From Diogma glabrata (lineage: Eukaryota > Arthropoda > Insecta > Diptera > Cylindrotomidae): a DNA stretch of 64,000 nucleotides. The translations under genes and the position numbers were made by a program. Numbering within the stretch: position 1 is the stretch's first letter; every line of letters begins with the position of its first letter. Below the pieces are notes generated by a model, which was not told the DNA's origin, did no database searches, and saw only the letters and a program-made list of their open reading frames with translations. The DNA lies in NCBI GenBank assembly GCA_963693315.1, contig OY856187.1:384447461-384511460 (forward strand). Reading direction: 5' to 3'. This document shows, one piece after another, positions 21,093 through 31,220 of the stretch.

Positions 21093-22270
21093 TTGTTCGT
21101 CCCGAACAATATCAGAGATCGCATTGGTGCTGTTACCTTGGTACGGTGCCAACCTTTGCAGATGTATCACTTTCATCTTGGTACGGGGTCCCTTTTGTAT
21201 GCGGTAGATGACGTCATTAATTCGTTTGATTATTTTATATGGGCCTTCCCAATCTGGCTGCAGCTTGGGTGATCTTCCCTTAGTTCTTCTGGGGTTGTAT
21301 AGCCATACCAATTCTCCTTCTTGAAAACCGCCACTATTTGCATTTATGTCGTACCTGGTTTTCATTTTGTCACTGGCAATCTTAATGTGGTCTCGAACCT
21401 GCTGATGGATTTTATTCATCTTCTCCCTTAGTTGTACCACATAATCTGTTTTCGTGGATACCAGACCTCCAGGGATGCCAAACTCGATGTCACTAGGAAG
21501 ATGAAGTTCTCTTCCGAACATGATATTCGCGTTTCACTTGTCGTATCGTGCACTGCGCTACGATAGGCCATCAAGAATAACGGAAGATCCTTGTCCCAAT
21601 TTCTTTGGTTGGCTTCTACTACCTTTGACAAATGTTCTTCCATGGTTCGGTTGAATCGTTCTACCATACCATCCGACTGCGGGTTCATAGGTGTAGTTCG
21701 TGTTTTTCTAATGCCGAGTGTTCTGCACAGCTCTTCCATCAGTTGAGATTCGAAATTCCTTCCCTGGTCGGTATGCAACTCGAGCGGTGTTCCATATCTG
21801 CAAACCCATTCATTGACTAAGGTTTCCGCGACCGTAACTGCTTCCTGGTTCGGTATTGCATAGGCTTCCGGCCATTTTGTAAAGTAATCAATGACCACCA
21901 TGATGTATTTGTTACCTTTTGTGGTTTCCGGAAATGGCCCTGCGATGTCTATAGCAATTCTCTCCATTGGGGCGCCCACATTGTACTGCTGCATCTCTCC
22001 TCGAGTTCTAGTCTTTGGTCCTTTGCTCGCCGCACAAGTATCACATCGCCGACACCATTGCTCTACGTCGGTTCGATACCTTACCCAATAAAACCTCTCC
22101 CTTACTTTAGCCAGGGTTTTATTGACTCCCAGGTGTCCTCCAGAAATACTTCCATGCAGCTTTCCTAGTACCTCTCCCACTCGACTTGATGGCAACACCA
22201 GCTGTTCCAACACTTTCTTTCCATCAGCAGACTCCCATTTTCTTTTTAGCATCCCGTTGTCCATAATTAG
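21087..22270 (-). pseudogene. pol: Gypsy integrase (pol C-terminal part), one frameshift
   Basis: After a TGA at 22271 the pol frame continues with the RNase H-integrase linker. The HHCC zinc-binding region follows (HGSISGGHLG..H/CDTC), then the DDE core: DIAGPFPE, HTDQGRNFES and GMVERFNRTM. Near 21530 one base appears to be missing, and the next frame continues IMFGRELHLPSD to a C-terminal GPY/F-like module (WEGPYKIIKRINDVIYRI) ending at 21087. The enzyme would insert the cDNA into the genome. Catalytic residues are intact, so the frameshift and the upstream stop are the only visible defects. Confidence 0.92.
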
Positions 22271-24733
22271 TCAGTCCCATTGCGCCCAGTAGCATTTCAC
22301 CTCCGTAATTAAAGGTGCGACCTCTTTCCACTCCGGTCGCCTTCCCTCGGTTTTCCATTTCAATATTGGAGCCATAGCTGGATCCTTTAGCTGCTCTCTT
22401 TTCATTGCCTCGGTACACCAATCTTCAGGAGTTTGGAACTTGATTTGGTTCACTTTCATTGCCTCATTTCCCTCAGTTCTGCTACATGACTTGCACTCCT
22501 CTATACAGGGTCTTCTAGACAAAGCATCAGCGTTACCATGGATCCTTCCCTTGTGGTGTTCAACTTTGAAGTCGTAGTTCTGCAGGATCTCTATCCATCT
22601 TGCTGCTTGTCCTTCAGGAAATTTGAATTGTAATAACCATTTTAGAGCAGCATGGTCCGTGCGAATCAGGAATGGTTGTCCACACAAATACTTGTGGAAA
22701 TGTTTCACAGCCTTGATGATAGCTAACAGCTCCTTCCTCGTGACACAGTAATTCCGCTCCGGCTTTGACAGAACTTTACTGAAGTATGCCACCACTTTCT
22801 CATCGTCTCCAATTTTCTGTGATAAAACAGCTCCAGTTCCTACATTGCTTGCATCTGTGTCCAGAATGAACATCTTTCCGGATTCTGGATAGGCTAGTAT
22901 AGGGGTGTTGCATAGTTTTTCTTTTAAACTGCAGAAGGCCTCATTACATTCGGTTGTCCACAGAAACTTGGTATTTCCTTCTGTCAATTTATGTAGACTC
23001 TTGGCGATATTTGCAAAATTCTCCACGAATCTTCGATAATAGGTGCATAAGCCAAGAAAACTGCGTAGCTCATGAACATTCTTCGGTACTGGCCAATTTT
23101 TTACAGCATCAATCTTCTCGGGATCGGTTCTGACTCCATGTTCTGTAATGATGTGTCCAAGGTACTTCACTTCTTTGTGGAAGAGATTGCACTTTACCGG
23201 ATTCAACTTCATGTTGGCATTACTTATTCTTCTGAGTACTTCTTCGAGGTTCATTAGATGCTCTTCGAAGTTGCGACCCATTATAATGATGTCATCAAGA
23301 TAAACTAGGCAGGCCTTCCAGGTTAAACCATGCAACACGCATTCCATTAGACGTTCAAATGTTGCTGGGGCATTGCATAAACCAAACGGCATCACATTGA
23401 ACTCCCACAACCCATTGCCAGTAGAAAATGCTGTCTTTCGTCGATCTTCTGGATGCATTTCAACTTGCCAGTAGCCACTCTTCAGATCTAATGTGCTGTA
23501 CCATTTGGCCCCTGATAGTGTATCCAGTGTGTCATCAATTCGTGGCAGTGGATAGCGGTCCTTCATGGTTACCTCATTCAGCTTTCGATAGTCTACACAA
23601 AAACGAGCTGACCCATCTTTTTTTTTAACTAGCACCACTGGTGAGCTCCATGGACTTTTAGATGGCCTGATGACGCCATCACTTTTCATTTTGTCCAGCA
23701 TTCCTTGCACTTCCTCGTGTTTTGCTAGTGGTAGTCTTCTAGGAGGCTGCCTGATAGGATGAGCGTTTCCAGTGTTGATCCTATGTCGCACGATGTTTGT
23801 TCTTCCAACATTTTCATCTCCAGTAGAGAAAACGCTGCTCATCTTCGTTAATACCCTCTTGATTTCTTTGAATTCGGCTGGATTCATTCTTTTACTAAGA
23901 TCTTGAAGTATTGCTACTAATGCGGGATTGTTTCTCTGCATGAAGACCTTTTGCTCTTCTTGACAGCTGATTATTTCTTTTATGGTGCTGCATTTGGCGA
24001 TTTCTTCTCCATGATTGATGATCACTCGTTTATTTGAGAAGTTAATCAGTTGCACTGGAACTACCCCTTCTTTGGCTGCTACTAACGTTCGGCCAATCAT
24101 AATGTTTCCCCCGAAGTCATTGTTAGCTGGCTCAATCATCACAGGTGAATTTTGGTTACTTTTATTTAGTAGCTTAGTCCATATGATCTTCTCAGATTTT
24201 GCCGGGATCTCAGTTGGTCCATCACTAATAACACGGACCTCAGCATTGTCGTTGGTGGCGTGTAGCACTATTGCTGTATTTCCATATCTCAGTACTTGGC
24301 TACCCAGATCTAATATAAAATTGTATTCTTTCATGAAGTCAAGCCCAATTATGCACTCATCTTCTATATCTGCTACAATAAATCGGTGCCTAAATGAATT
24401 TCCTCCAAGGTGAACCTCTTGGTCGCTTTCTCCATGAACTAGAACTGTTTCACCCGTAGCTGTTTTTAGGGTGAATCGTCTTGCTGTCTCGATCTGACTA
24501 TCACAAACCCCATCTGGACGCACTATTGATCTCGAAGCACCTGTGTCCAAAGTCAACATGCACAATCTGCTTCCAACGGTTGCCTCTAAGACTAGACTAC
24601 TATTTTCTCTTTTTACTTGTGATACCACCAATGTAGGGCATTGTAATTGAGCCAGCTTTCGCCCTTCAAAACTGGCACAATCTAGTTTCCCGAATCCGGA
24701 ACGCGGCCTCTGTCTTCCGGGTGTGGCTCCCAT
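22271..24733 (-). CDS. pol: Gypsy pol: protease, reverse transcriptase, RNase H
   Basis: 820 codons from an ATG that follows a TAA in the same frame; it overlaps gag by about 50 nt in the -1 frame. Protease: LTLDTGASRSIV (about residue 60). RT: FCVDYRKLNEVT, LDLKSGYWQVEM, FGLCNAPATFERLM and YLDDIII (about 478). RNase H: LDTDASNVGTGAVLSQ (about 620) and IRTDHAALKWL. The frame ends WAQWD TGA CTA ATT, where the related sense codon would be CGA (Arg), so a C-to-T change cut it from integrase. Pol would normally be made by -1 slippage at GGGAAAC at the gag stop. Confidence 0.94.
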   Translation of the reverse strand: MGATPGRQRPRSGFGKLDCASFEGRKLAQLQCPTLVVSQVKRENSSLVLEATVGSRLCMLTLDTGASRSIVRPDGVCDSQIETARRFTLKTATGETVLVHGESDQEVHLGGNSFRHRFIVADIEDECIIGLDFMKEYNFILDLGSQVLRYGNTAIVLHATNDNAEVRVISDGPTEIPAKSEKIIWTKLLNKSNQNSPVMIEPANNDFGGNIMIGRTLVAAKEGVVPVQLINFSNKRVIINHGEEIAKCSTIKEIISCQEEQKVFMQRNNPALVAILQDLSKRMNPAEFKEIKRVLTKMSSVFSTGDENVGRTNIVRHRINTGNAHPIRQPPRRLPLAKHEEVQGMLDKMKSDGVIRPSKSPWSSPVVLVKKKDGSARFCVDYRKLNEVTMKDRYPLPRIDDTLDTLSGAKWYSTLDLKSGYWQVEMHPEDRRKTAFSTGNGLWEFNVMPFGLCNAPATFERLMECVLHGLTWKACLVYLDDIIIMGRNFEEHLMNLEEVLRRISNANMKLNPVKCNLFHKEVKYLGHIITEHGVRTDPEKIDAVKNWPVPKNVHELRSFLGLCTYYRRFVENFANIAKSLHKLTEGNTKFLWTTECNEAFCSLKEKLCNTPILAYPESGKMFILDTDASNVGTGAVLSQKIGDDEKVVAYFSKVLSKPERNYCVTRKELLAIIKAVKHFHKYLCGQPFLIRTDHAALKWLLQFKFPEGQAARWIEILQNYDFKVEHHKGRIHGNADALSRRPCIEECKSCSRTEGNEAMKVNQIKFQTPEDWCTEAMKREQLKDPAMAPILKWKTEGRRPEWKEVAPLITEVKCYWAQWD

Positions 24734-26088
24734 TTACATTCTCTTCGGATGTGCCCCAACTTCCCACAGTTCCAGCATCTTACTCTGCTAGATCTACTTC
24801 GTTGATTTCGTTCAGGTTTATCTTCCAAACTTTTGACACGCATGATCACTTCATCAAGCGCTGCTTTTATAGGTTCTTCAGTAACTTCCATCTGACGTAC
24901 TCTATCTGAACCGTACGCTCTTTTTCCAGCTTCCATTTGCAGGGCCAATGCTAAGACTTCACCAGGTAGCTTCTTTCCGCTTAGATAAAGCTGGTTTCTC
25001 ATTTGCACATCTCGAAGAGCATTGATGAATGTATCAGCTGCCAGTTCGTCTCGGTGTTCAGCGTTATAATTCGGATATGATAGATTAACCAGTCTGACAA
25101 TGTCAGCCTCTAATTCTTGCAAGGTTTCGCTGACTCCTTGTTTTCGTGTCTTGAGCTGCATGCGATGGAGAGCTTGCATATGGCTTTCCCCATATCTTAC
25201 TTCTAAGGCCTCCATTATCTTGCTGTAATCACGCTCTGTCGCTGATAGTGTCTGTAAAATTTCAGCAGCAGGTCCCTTCAATGCCAATATAAGCGCGTTT
25301 GCTTTTTGCTGGTGATCAACTCCAGTTGTTGCTATCTCAAATTGCATCTTAAATATCTGATACGATGTAGATCCATCAAATGCGGGTGTTTTCACTCTAG
25401 CTGGAGCTGAAGTAGTTGATGGATTGATCATGTTACCTGACTTTACTTGTGCTATTTCTTGGCGGAATTCACTCGAAAGATTGCGTAATTTCTCTTCATG
25501 TTCCTCGGTAATTTTCCGCAGCTCCTTTTCCACGTTGTTGATTTTAACCTCCGCACTGGATAAACGTGACTCGATTACTTCACGTAGACTTTCTTGCTTC
25601 GCCATCATATCAGCAAACTGTTGTCGTTGCTCTACTTTTTGTTCTGCTGCCAGAACTTTTTGTTCTGCTGCCTGTTTCTCTTGTCCGGCCATCAGATCAG
25701 CAAGTTGTTGTTGTTGGTTGTTTCCTTGTTTGGCCATCATATCAGCAAGTTGTTGTTGTTGCTCTACTTTTTGTTCCGCTGCCAGTTTCTCTTGTCGGGC
25801 TATCAGATTGTTTCCTTGTTTGGCCATCATATCAGCAAATTGTTGTTGCTGCTGTGCCATCATTTCTTTCATCAACGCCATCATCGGATCAATTGCTGGG
25901 GCACTCTGAGCCGGAGCTTCTTCCTGCTCTATTTCTATGACCTCTGTGTTTTGGCCTGCTTCTTCTAAAACTTTACGCAGCCGGAATGCAAGTTCTGCCT
26001 TCGTTCCATGGATTGGAGCATTCCTTTTCTTCAACTCATCCTTAAGCTGGGTCTGGCTGAGATCACTAATACTTACTGTCTTGACCAT
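24682..26088 (-). CDS. gag: Gypsy gag with N-terminal SAP domain and Q-rich repeats
   Basis: 468 codons from the ATG just inside the primer site; the open frame extends further up into the LTR but that part is not needed. Residues about 5-42 (SISDLSQTQLKDELKKRN..GTKAELAFRLRKVL) fit a SAP DNA-binding motif. Residues about 75-165 repeat (F/L)ADMMAKQ and AAEQKVEQ blocks rich in Q, then a coiled-coil stretch leads to a capsid-like region (TPAFDGSTSYQIFKMQFE). One CCHC knuckle, CWNCGKLGHIRREC, ends the protein. Gag forms the particle around the RNA. The frame is intact. The SAP motif at the N terminus is the unusual part; capsid fold is inferred from position. Confidence 0.93.
   Translation of the reverse strand: MVKTVSISDLSQTQLKDELKKRNAPIHGTKAELAFRLRKVLEEAGQNTEVIEIEQEEAPAQSAPAIDPMMALMKEMMAQQQQQFADMMAKQGNNLIARQEKLAAEQKVEQQQQLADMMAKQGNNQQQQLADLMAGQEKQAAEQKVLAAEQKVEQRQQFADMMAKQESLREVIESRLSSAEVKINNVEKELRKITEEHEEKLRNLSSEFRQEIAQVKSGNMINPSTTSAPARVKTPAFDGSTSYQIFKMQFEIATTGVDHQQKANALILALKGPAAEILQTLSATERDYSKIMEALEVRYGESHMQALHRMQLKTRKQGVSETLQELEADIVRLVNLSYPNYNAEHRDELAADTFINALRDVQMRNQLYLSGKKLPGEVLALALQMEAGKRAYGSDRVRQMEVTEEPIKAALDEVIMRVKSLEDKPERNQRSRSSRVRCWNCGKLGHIRRECKWEPHPEDRGRVPDSGN
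24685..24691 (-). promoter_or_regulatory. -1 ribosomal frameshift heptamer GGGAAAC
   Basis: In the gag frame the end reads TC G GGA AAC TAG, a canonical X XXY YYZ slippery site directly before the stop. Slipping back one base gives GGG AAA CTA GAT, which is the pol frame. The same heptamer stands at the gag/pol overlap of the second gypsy element. Confidence 0.75.
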
Positions 26089-26098
26089 TGTTTCAATA

Positions 26099-26116
26099 AT
26101 CCCACTTCTGACACCA
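26099..26116 (-). promoter_or_regulatory. Primer binding site, tRNA-Leu
   Basis: One base after the 5' LTR the minus strand reads TGGTGTCAGAAGTGGGAT, 18 nt complementary to a 3' end ATCCCACTTCTGACACCA. From memory this is the acceptor end of an insect tRNA-Leu whose 5' end is GTCAGGATGG. Confidence 0.75.
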
Positions 26117-26117
26117 C

Positions 26118-26796
26118 TGTAACGCCTCTTCGTTGGTTCTTTTAGATTATTGAACAAACACGACAGTAAAAAGACAGATCTTTAGTTAACAGAATCTCAA
26201 ACTTTATTTATCAACCAGTTACAGCAACTTCCGATTTTAATTGCAATAAATTCCAGGGTCTCCAATTTATGTACAATAAACTTCACCGCTTTTCCACAAT
26301 TTGAATCAATAATATTCGGAATCGTAAAATCTGTATTTACTATTCCACTAAGTTCAGATTCTTTCACTATTAGTACCCAGGCTCAAGTACCACCGATTAT
26401 TCCTTATACTTTCGAATATTTGTAAAACACTTTTAATTGCAAAATTAAAACTGACTATCTGATATTTTTGTTTGCTTATTTATATCGAAAAATAAATAAA
26501 TCGAAACTTCTATAATCCACTAGAAATCAATACTACGTAGTCCGTACATCTGAAATAGGCCACACCTGTTTTCATTCATACTTGCATTTGTATTAGCGAA
26601 CTCAAATTTAATTTATGCAAAATGTATTAGGTAACTCCTTTTAATTCATTAATGTAAACATTTGTATAACAAATTTAATTTACATTAATTTATGCAATAC
26701 AATTTGCAATACAAGTAAAAGATTGAAAAAAGGAGTTAACTTTTAATTAATGAATGAGTAAATAAAATTAACCCATTCTGGACGAAGTTTATTACA
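26118..26796 (-). repeat. 5' LTR of the gypsy element
   Basis: 679 bp, the near-identical partner of 20396-21075. It holds the active promoter copy (TATAAATA about 26478-26486, TCAGT about 26450). Confidence 0.95.
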
Positions 26797-27007
26797 ATAT
26801 TTTATCAAACTTTTTTATTCCATTTTTAACTAATATTTCTTTTATTTGCACTAGTGATCCTGTTTTAGCTATAACTGGCGGAATATTTTTATGTTTTGCT
26901 TGTTTTTCATTACGCAATAATAAAACATCAGCTGTTTGATTGTTTAACGGTTCAAATTGAGTTTTTAATTCTATACGAAATTTATTAGTTGATTGATTTT
27001 TTGCCAT
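26797..27007 (-). pseudogene. Jockey-like ORF1, N-terminal fragment
   Basis: About 70 codons from an ATG (MAKNQSTNKFR) to the gypsy insertion. The segment NIPPVIAKTGSLVQIKEIL matches the usual start of the jockey gag core (a PPI/V motif followed by a short helix). It continues at 20395 after the LTR element, with a one-base frame difference. Upstream, to about 27313, lies the 5' leader. Confidence 0.75.
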
Positions 27008-27313
27008 ATTAAATGATTTTGCTCAAGTACCGTTTTTTAACATAGCAGATGTTGAGTTTTTGTTAAGACTTTTCAGAAAAAGTTTTGATGATTCCCCAAC
27101 ATAGCGGTTTCTCATCAACAGGATCAGAAACAAACACTATTTGGTTAAATTTTATAACTATAATATAATTCTTTTTTGTTATAGTAGTATTTCCACTATT
27201 CACAATAACAATATACAAACAATTTATAATTTAATATAAATATCACTATACGATTTTAATTTATATACGACTGTACTCTATGAGTGTTCGTACATCAATC
27301 CTGGCTTAATCTA
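27008..27313 (-). other. 5' leader of the jockey-like LINE
   Basis: Non-coding AT-rich segment between the ORF1 start and the target duplication. The element appears to start near CGAACACTCATAGAGTAC (about 27276-27293) or at 27313. No other feature is seen. Confidence 0.5.
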
Positions 27314-28232
27314 ATGGCTTAATCTAATTATGGCTTAGCATATTGTCTGCCATCTAAAAAATAATGGACTTGCGATGGTTTGTTTATATCATCACCGAAA
27401 CGTATTATATCAAAAGTATTATATCAAAAAAAATTATTATCATTTCGATCTTATACTTTCAATTTGAGAGAAAAAGTATAAAATCGAGAATTTTTTTTTC
27501 TCAATTCTATCTACGTAAGATCAAATCGAGAGTAAACGAATATTAATTATTTTCATTTCGATCTCATAAGTTCAATTTGAGAGAAAAGGTATAAAATCGA
27601 TAATTTTTTTTTCTTAATTTTATCTACGTGGATCAAATTGAGAATACTCGCGTATAACTTATTATTATTTTGATCTTTAATTTTCTAAAAGAAACAAAAA
27701 GGATTAAAATGAAAATATTTTACTCTCATTTTGACATTTGTGAATCAAATAAATGATGGGAAAGTGACAAAGTGATGTGTACTTCTCTGTTCAATTTGAG
27801 AAATGGAAATCTTATTCTGATTCAAAATTTTCTTATATTTATACAGAAAAAATGAAAAAGTGTTTTATTTACTCAAAACAAGAATAAATGAATTTCCTAT
27901 TGTTGAACGAAAACAATTCTCAACATCAGTATTTAATTCTCCTATAGGATGATCGAGTTGATAGTTTTTTCTCACTTTTAAAGTTTTGTTGTATTAAAAT
28001 AATATAAATTTACTCGAAATGAGAATAAAGGTATCTTCTGTTTTTAATTATATATAATTCTCAATAATAGTATTTTATTCACTTTTTTGTGTGATTGAAT
28101 TGTTAGTTTTTATCTCAGTTTTAAATTTCGGAGCATTAAAATGATTTAAATTTTCTCAAATTAAGAAGAAACTGAATTTTCTATTTTCAATCAAACACAA
28201 TTCTCAAATCTAGAATTTTTTTTTTCTCTGTG

Positions 28233-28495
28233 TCGTTTGGTACATTAGATTATAAACAAATAATTTGAGATTCTAGTGTACTCCGAACCAAATTTGATTC
28301 TAGATTTCATCGTGAGATTGAAATTTACAAGCAACTAATTTGTATTTAGAGAACTGCAGTTCTATATATTGCCCGAGAAACATAATGTGCGTGACTCATG
28401 AGTGTATGCACATTTCGTGCGTTTTTTTACTAATTTTTAAGTTTGAGTGAATATTTTAAATTAAGTTGAAGCTTAAAAGTTTAACATTGCTAATT
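28233..28495. other. AT-rich non-coding DNA
   Basis: Nothing recognised between the CACAGAGA-type element and the next repeat. Confidence 0.4.
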
Positions 28496-28870
28496 AGACC
28501 AGTCAAATTAGTTTTTTTTTGGGAAAAAATTAGTAACAGGATGAAAACTATTTGATAAATAAGAAAATATTGCGCAAATGATGGGAAACAAAAATTAAAG
28601 GGGATCCGAGTTCCGGTGGTGAAATGGGGTCCCTAATATGCCTATGGGGTCCCTAATAGGCTCTATGTTTTTGGAATCAAAATATTTATTTTTACGTTTG
28701 ATTTTGATTTTAAGCCAAAAATGTGACCTCATTTTCACACGAAAATTCACCTATATAGAAAACAGTTTTTTCGAAAAAACATTAATCGTTATGTTTGTTG
28801 AAACGTCTACTTTTAAATGGTGTGAAAAAATTAACATTACCATGGCTTTTGTGACTAGGCTTTTCTGATA
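28496..28870. repeat. Partial copy of the dispersed repeat also at 34500-35331
   Basis: It starts AGACCAGTCAAATTAG, then TTAGTAACAGGATGAAAAC and AATATTGCGCAAATGATGGG, matching 34515-34570. Farther in, the segment with GAAACGTCTACTTTTAAATGG appears in the opposite orientation to its relative at about 34795-34825. So it has the same inverted-arm design, shortened. Confidence 0.65.
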
Positions 28871-29459
28871 CGTTATGAATTATTCCGTTCTAAAAACATG
28901 CAACCTATGCAACCAAGAATTATTGTTAATGGACCTAATTGGGAGAATTTGCATGAATTTTTTGTCTATTTCGACAAAATGAAATATAAAGTTTGTACTT
29001 TCCTTATAAAATGTTTAGACATAATAATCAAATTAACATATGTATATAAACTAAAATTCTCACCAATTTCAAATCAAGTTTGGTCTTTTTTGGAGAAATT
29101 TTTTTTTATTTATCATCATAAAAATTTTCTGAGGTTACCAATTTAATTAACAAACTAAAAAATATCAATTAATTCGTAATTAAACTATGACCAAATTAAA
29201 CTGTTTCTTGTGTGAGTTTTTTAGTTTATCATTAAATGTCCTTATCAACCACTTTAAAGCTTATCACCGTGTACCAGCTATTTAAAAATTTAAATGTTGA
29301 CAAGAAAATTGTAAGCAAAAGTTTCAAAACATTTATGCGTTCAAAAAGCATACTCAAAAACACCTCCTGAATTATTCTACAATAGATGCTCTCGGTAACT
29401 GTCAACCAAATGAGTGTTGTACGTCTACACAAATTTGATCAGATAGCACAAGTAGTTCA
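28871..29459. other. AT-rich non-coding DNA
   Basis: No gene or clear repeat is recognised. Short open frames here are AT-driven. Confidence 0.4.
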
Positions 29460-29888
29460 ATGTCTCAGCCTGAAACATCAAACATAACAAATGAATCATT
29501 TATAAAAGTGGATATGTTGGAGTCTATAGTAGAATTCATTTTAAAACTGCAATTGAATCCACCATATCTATCCAGAAAAGTAGTAACTGATATTCAGAAT
29601 AAGAATAACCTAACCGAGCTTGTGACAAAACCAATTTCTAGCTTAGTATTAAATTTTTATAATAATCATAGTCCAAATATTTCTAAGATACAGCTTCAAA
29701 ATTTTATCGAAAATATATCTGATCCTTTTAAAGAAATTTGTTCTGAATATAAACTCTTAAAACATCTAGAAACACAAGGAATATTTAGGCCACCTTTACG
29801 GATACCTATTCATCAAGAACTTTCAAATATTATTGTGAACAGTACTCCTAGACTAATATCTTTGGTAACGATGCGTCCTATTTTTTGA
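29460..29888 (+). CDS. Hypothetical 142-codon ORF, probably a fragment of a repeat-encoded protein
   Basis: It starts MSQPETSNITNESF at an ATG. The middle (VEFILKLQLNPPYLSRKVVTDIQNKNN) and the end (EYKLLKHLETQGIFRPPLRIP) have protein-like composition and amphipathic helices, unlike nearby AT-driven frames. They loosely recall a multicopy insect protein family with an EYK..K.LE..G.F..P motif. I cannot name it and assign no function. It ends abruptly, so it may be the 5' remnant of a larger element gene. A candidate promoter or intron was not identified. Confidence 0.4.
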   Translation: MSQPETSNITNESFIKVDMLESIVEFILKLQLNPPYLSRKVVTDIQNKNNLTELVTKPISSLVLNFYNNHSPNISKIQLQNFIENISDPFKEICSEYKLLKHLETQGIFRPPLRIPIHQELSNIIVNSTPRLISLVTMRPIF

Positions 29889-30163
29889 GATTTGTCATTG
29901 ATACAATTTAAATAAAAATAAATCAGAACAAAATTTAAATATTGACAAAGATATAAATATCATAAGATAATAAATTAAAATACAGAAAGTGAAAATAATT
30001 CAATGTTGTTCTTACTCCTAGACTAAATAAATATTTCCTTTCAAATACTCACATATTTAATTTTTGCTTCAAATTTGTTGCTTTTCTTCGTAAAAATCAA
30101 ATTGTTTTTACATTTTCTGAATGTTTTGCTTAATAAATAAAAATGGTGCTCCTAGAACAAGAA
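29889..30163. other. AT-rich non-coding DNA
   Basis: Nothing recognised. Confidence 0.4.

Positions 30164-31220
<1,057 letters not shown>

Larger units (their letters stand above)
20396..26796 (-). mobile_element. Ty3/gypsy LTR retrotransposon, young, with ATAT target duplication
   Basis: A 6401-bp element with LTRs at 20396-21075 and 26118-26796, flanked by ATAT at 20392-20395 and 26797-26800. The LTRs run TG to CA and differ, by eye, by one A in a short A-run. Order on the minus strand: LTR, tRNA-Leu primer site, gag, pol (protease, RT, RNase H, integrase), polypurine tract, LTR. There is no env. ATAT targets are familiar from 17.6/297-type insertions. The pol order and integrase C terminus fit the gypsy lineage; I do not assign a clade. 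One in-frame stop and one frameshift in pol make this copy non-autonomous. Confidence 0.96.
13301..27313 (-). mobile_element. Jockey-like LINE, decayed, interrupted by an RTE and a gypsy element
   Basis: On the minus strand the element ends in a poly(A) tail (plus-strand T-run 13301-13314). The target duplication ATGGCTTAATCTAAT is at 13286-13300 and 27314-27328. Without the two insertions and their target copies it is about 4.25 kb, a normal jockey size. ORF1 (gag with three CCHC knuckles) and ORF2 (endonuclease, RT) are recognisable but carry several stops and frameshifts, so it is an old copy. An extra partial GGCTTAATCTAAT just outside the 5' end leaves about 12 bp of doubt about that boundary. 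Confidence 0.88.
12658..28232. mobile_element. AT-rich non-autonomous element with CACAGAGA inverted ends, split by the jockey-like insertion
   Basis: The left end at 12658 reads CACAGAGAGAAAAAA and the right end at 28232, inverted, reads CACAGAGAAAAAAAA. Removing the jockey-like element and its duplicated target leaves about 1.55 kb (12658-13300 joined to 27329-28232). The interior is full of variants of TTCTCAATTTGAG in both orientations, a dispersed subterminal-repeat style known in non-autonomous DNA transposons. I find no transposase and no clear target duplication, so the limits are inferred from the inverted ends. A run of 13 G lies at 13156-13168. Confidence 0.45.

Noticed and set aside
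22271..22276. TGA CTA in gypsy pol as a programmed readthrough signal
   Set aside because: UGA-CUA is a known readthrough context, but the stop lies inside the RNase H-integrase linker where a sense codon such as CGA (Arg) is expected, and integrase has a further frameshift. A simple nonsense mutation fits better.
25424..25968. Plus-strand Cys/Ser-rich ORFs opposite gypsy gag
   Set aside because: They are shadows of the Q-rich repeats of the minus-strand gag.
26089..26157. Gag start upstream at 26157
   Set aside because: This part of the open frame lies in the LTR and primer site; the ATG at 26086-26088 keeps the SAP-like motif and follows the primer site.
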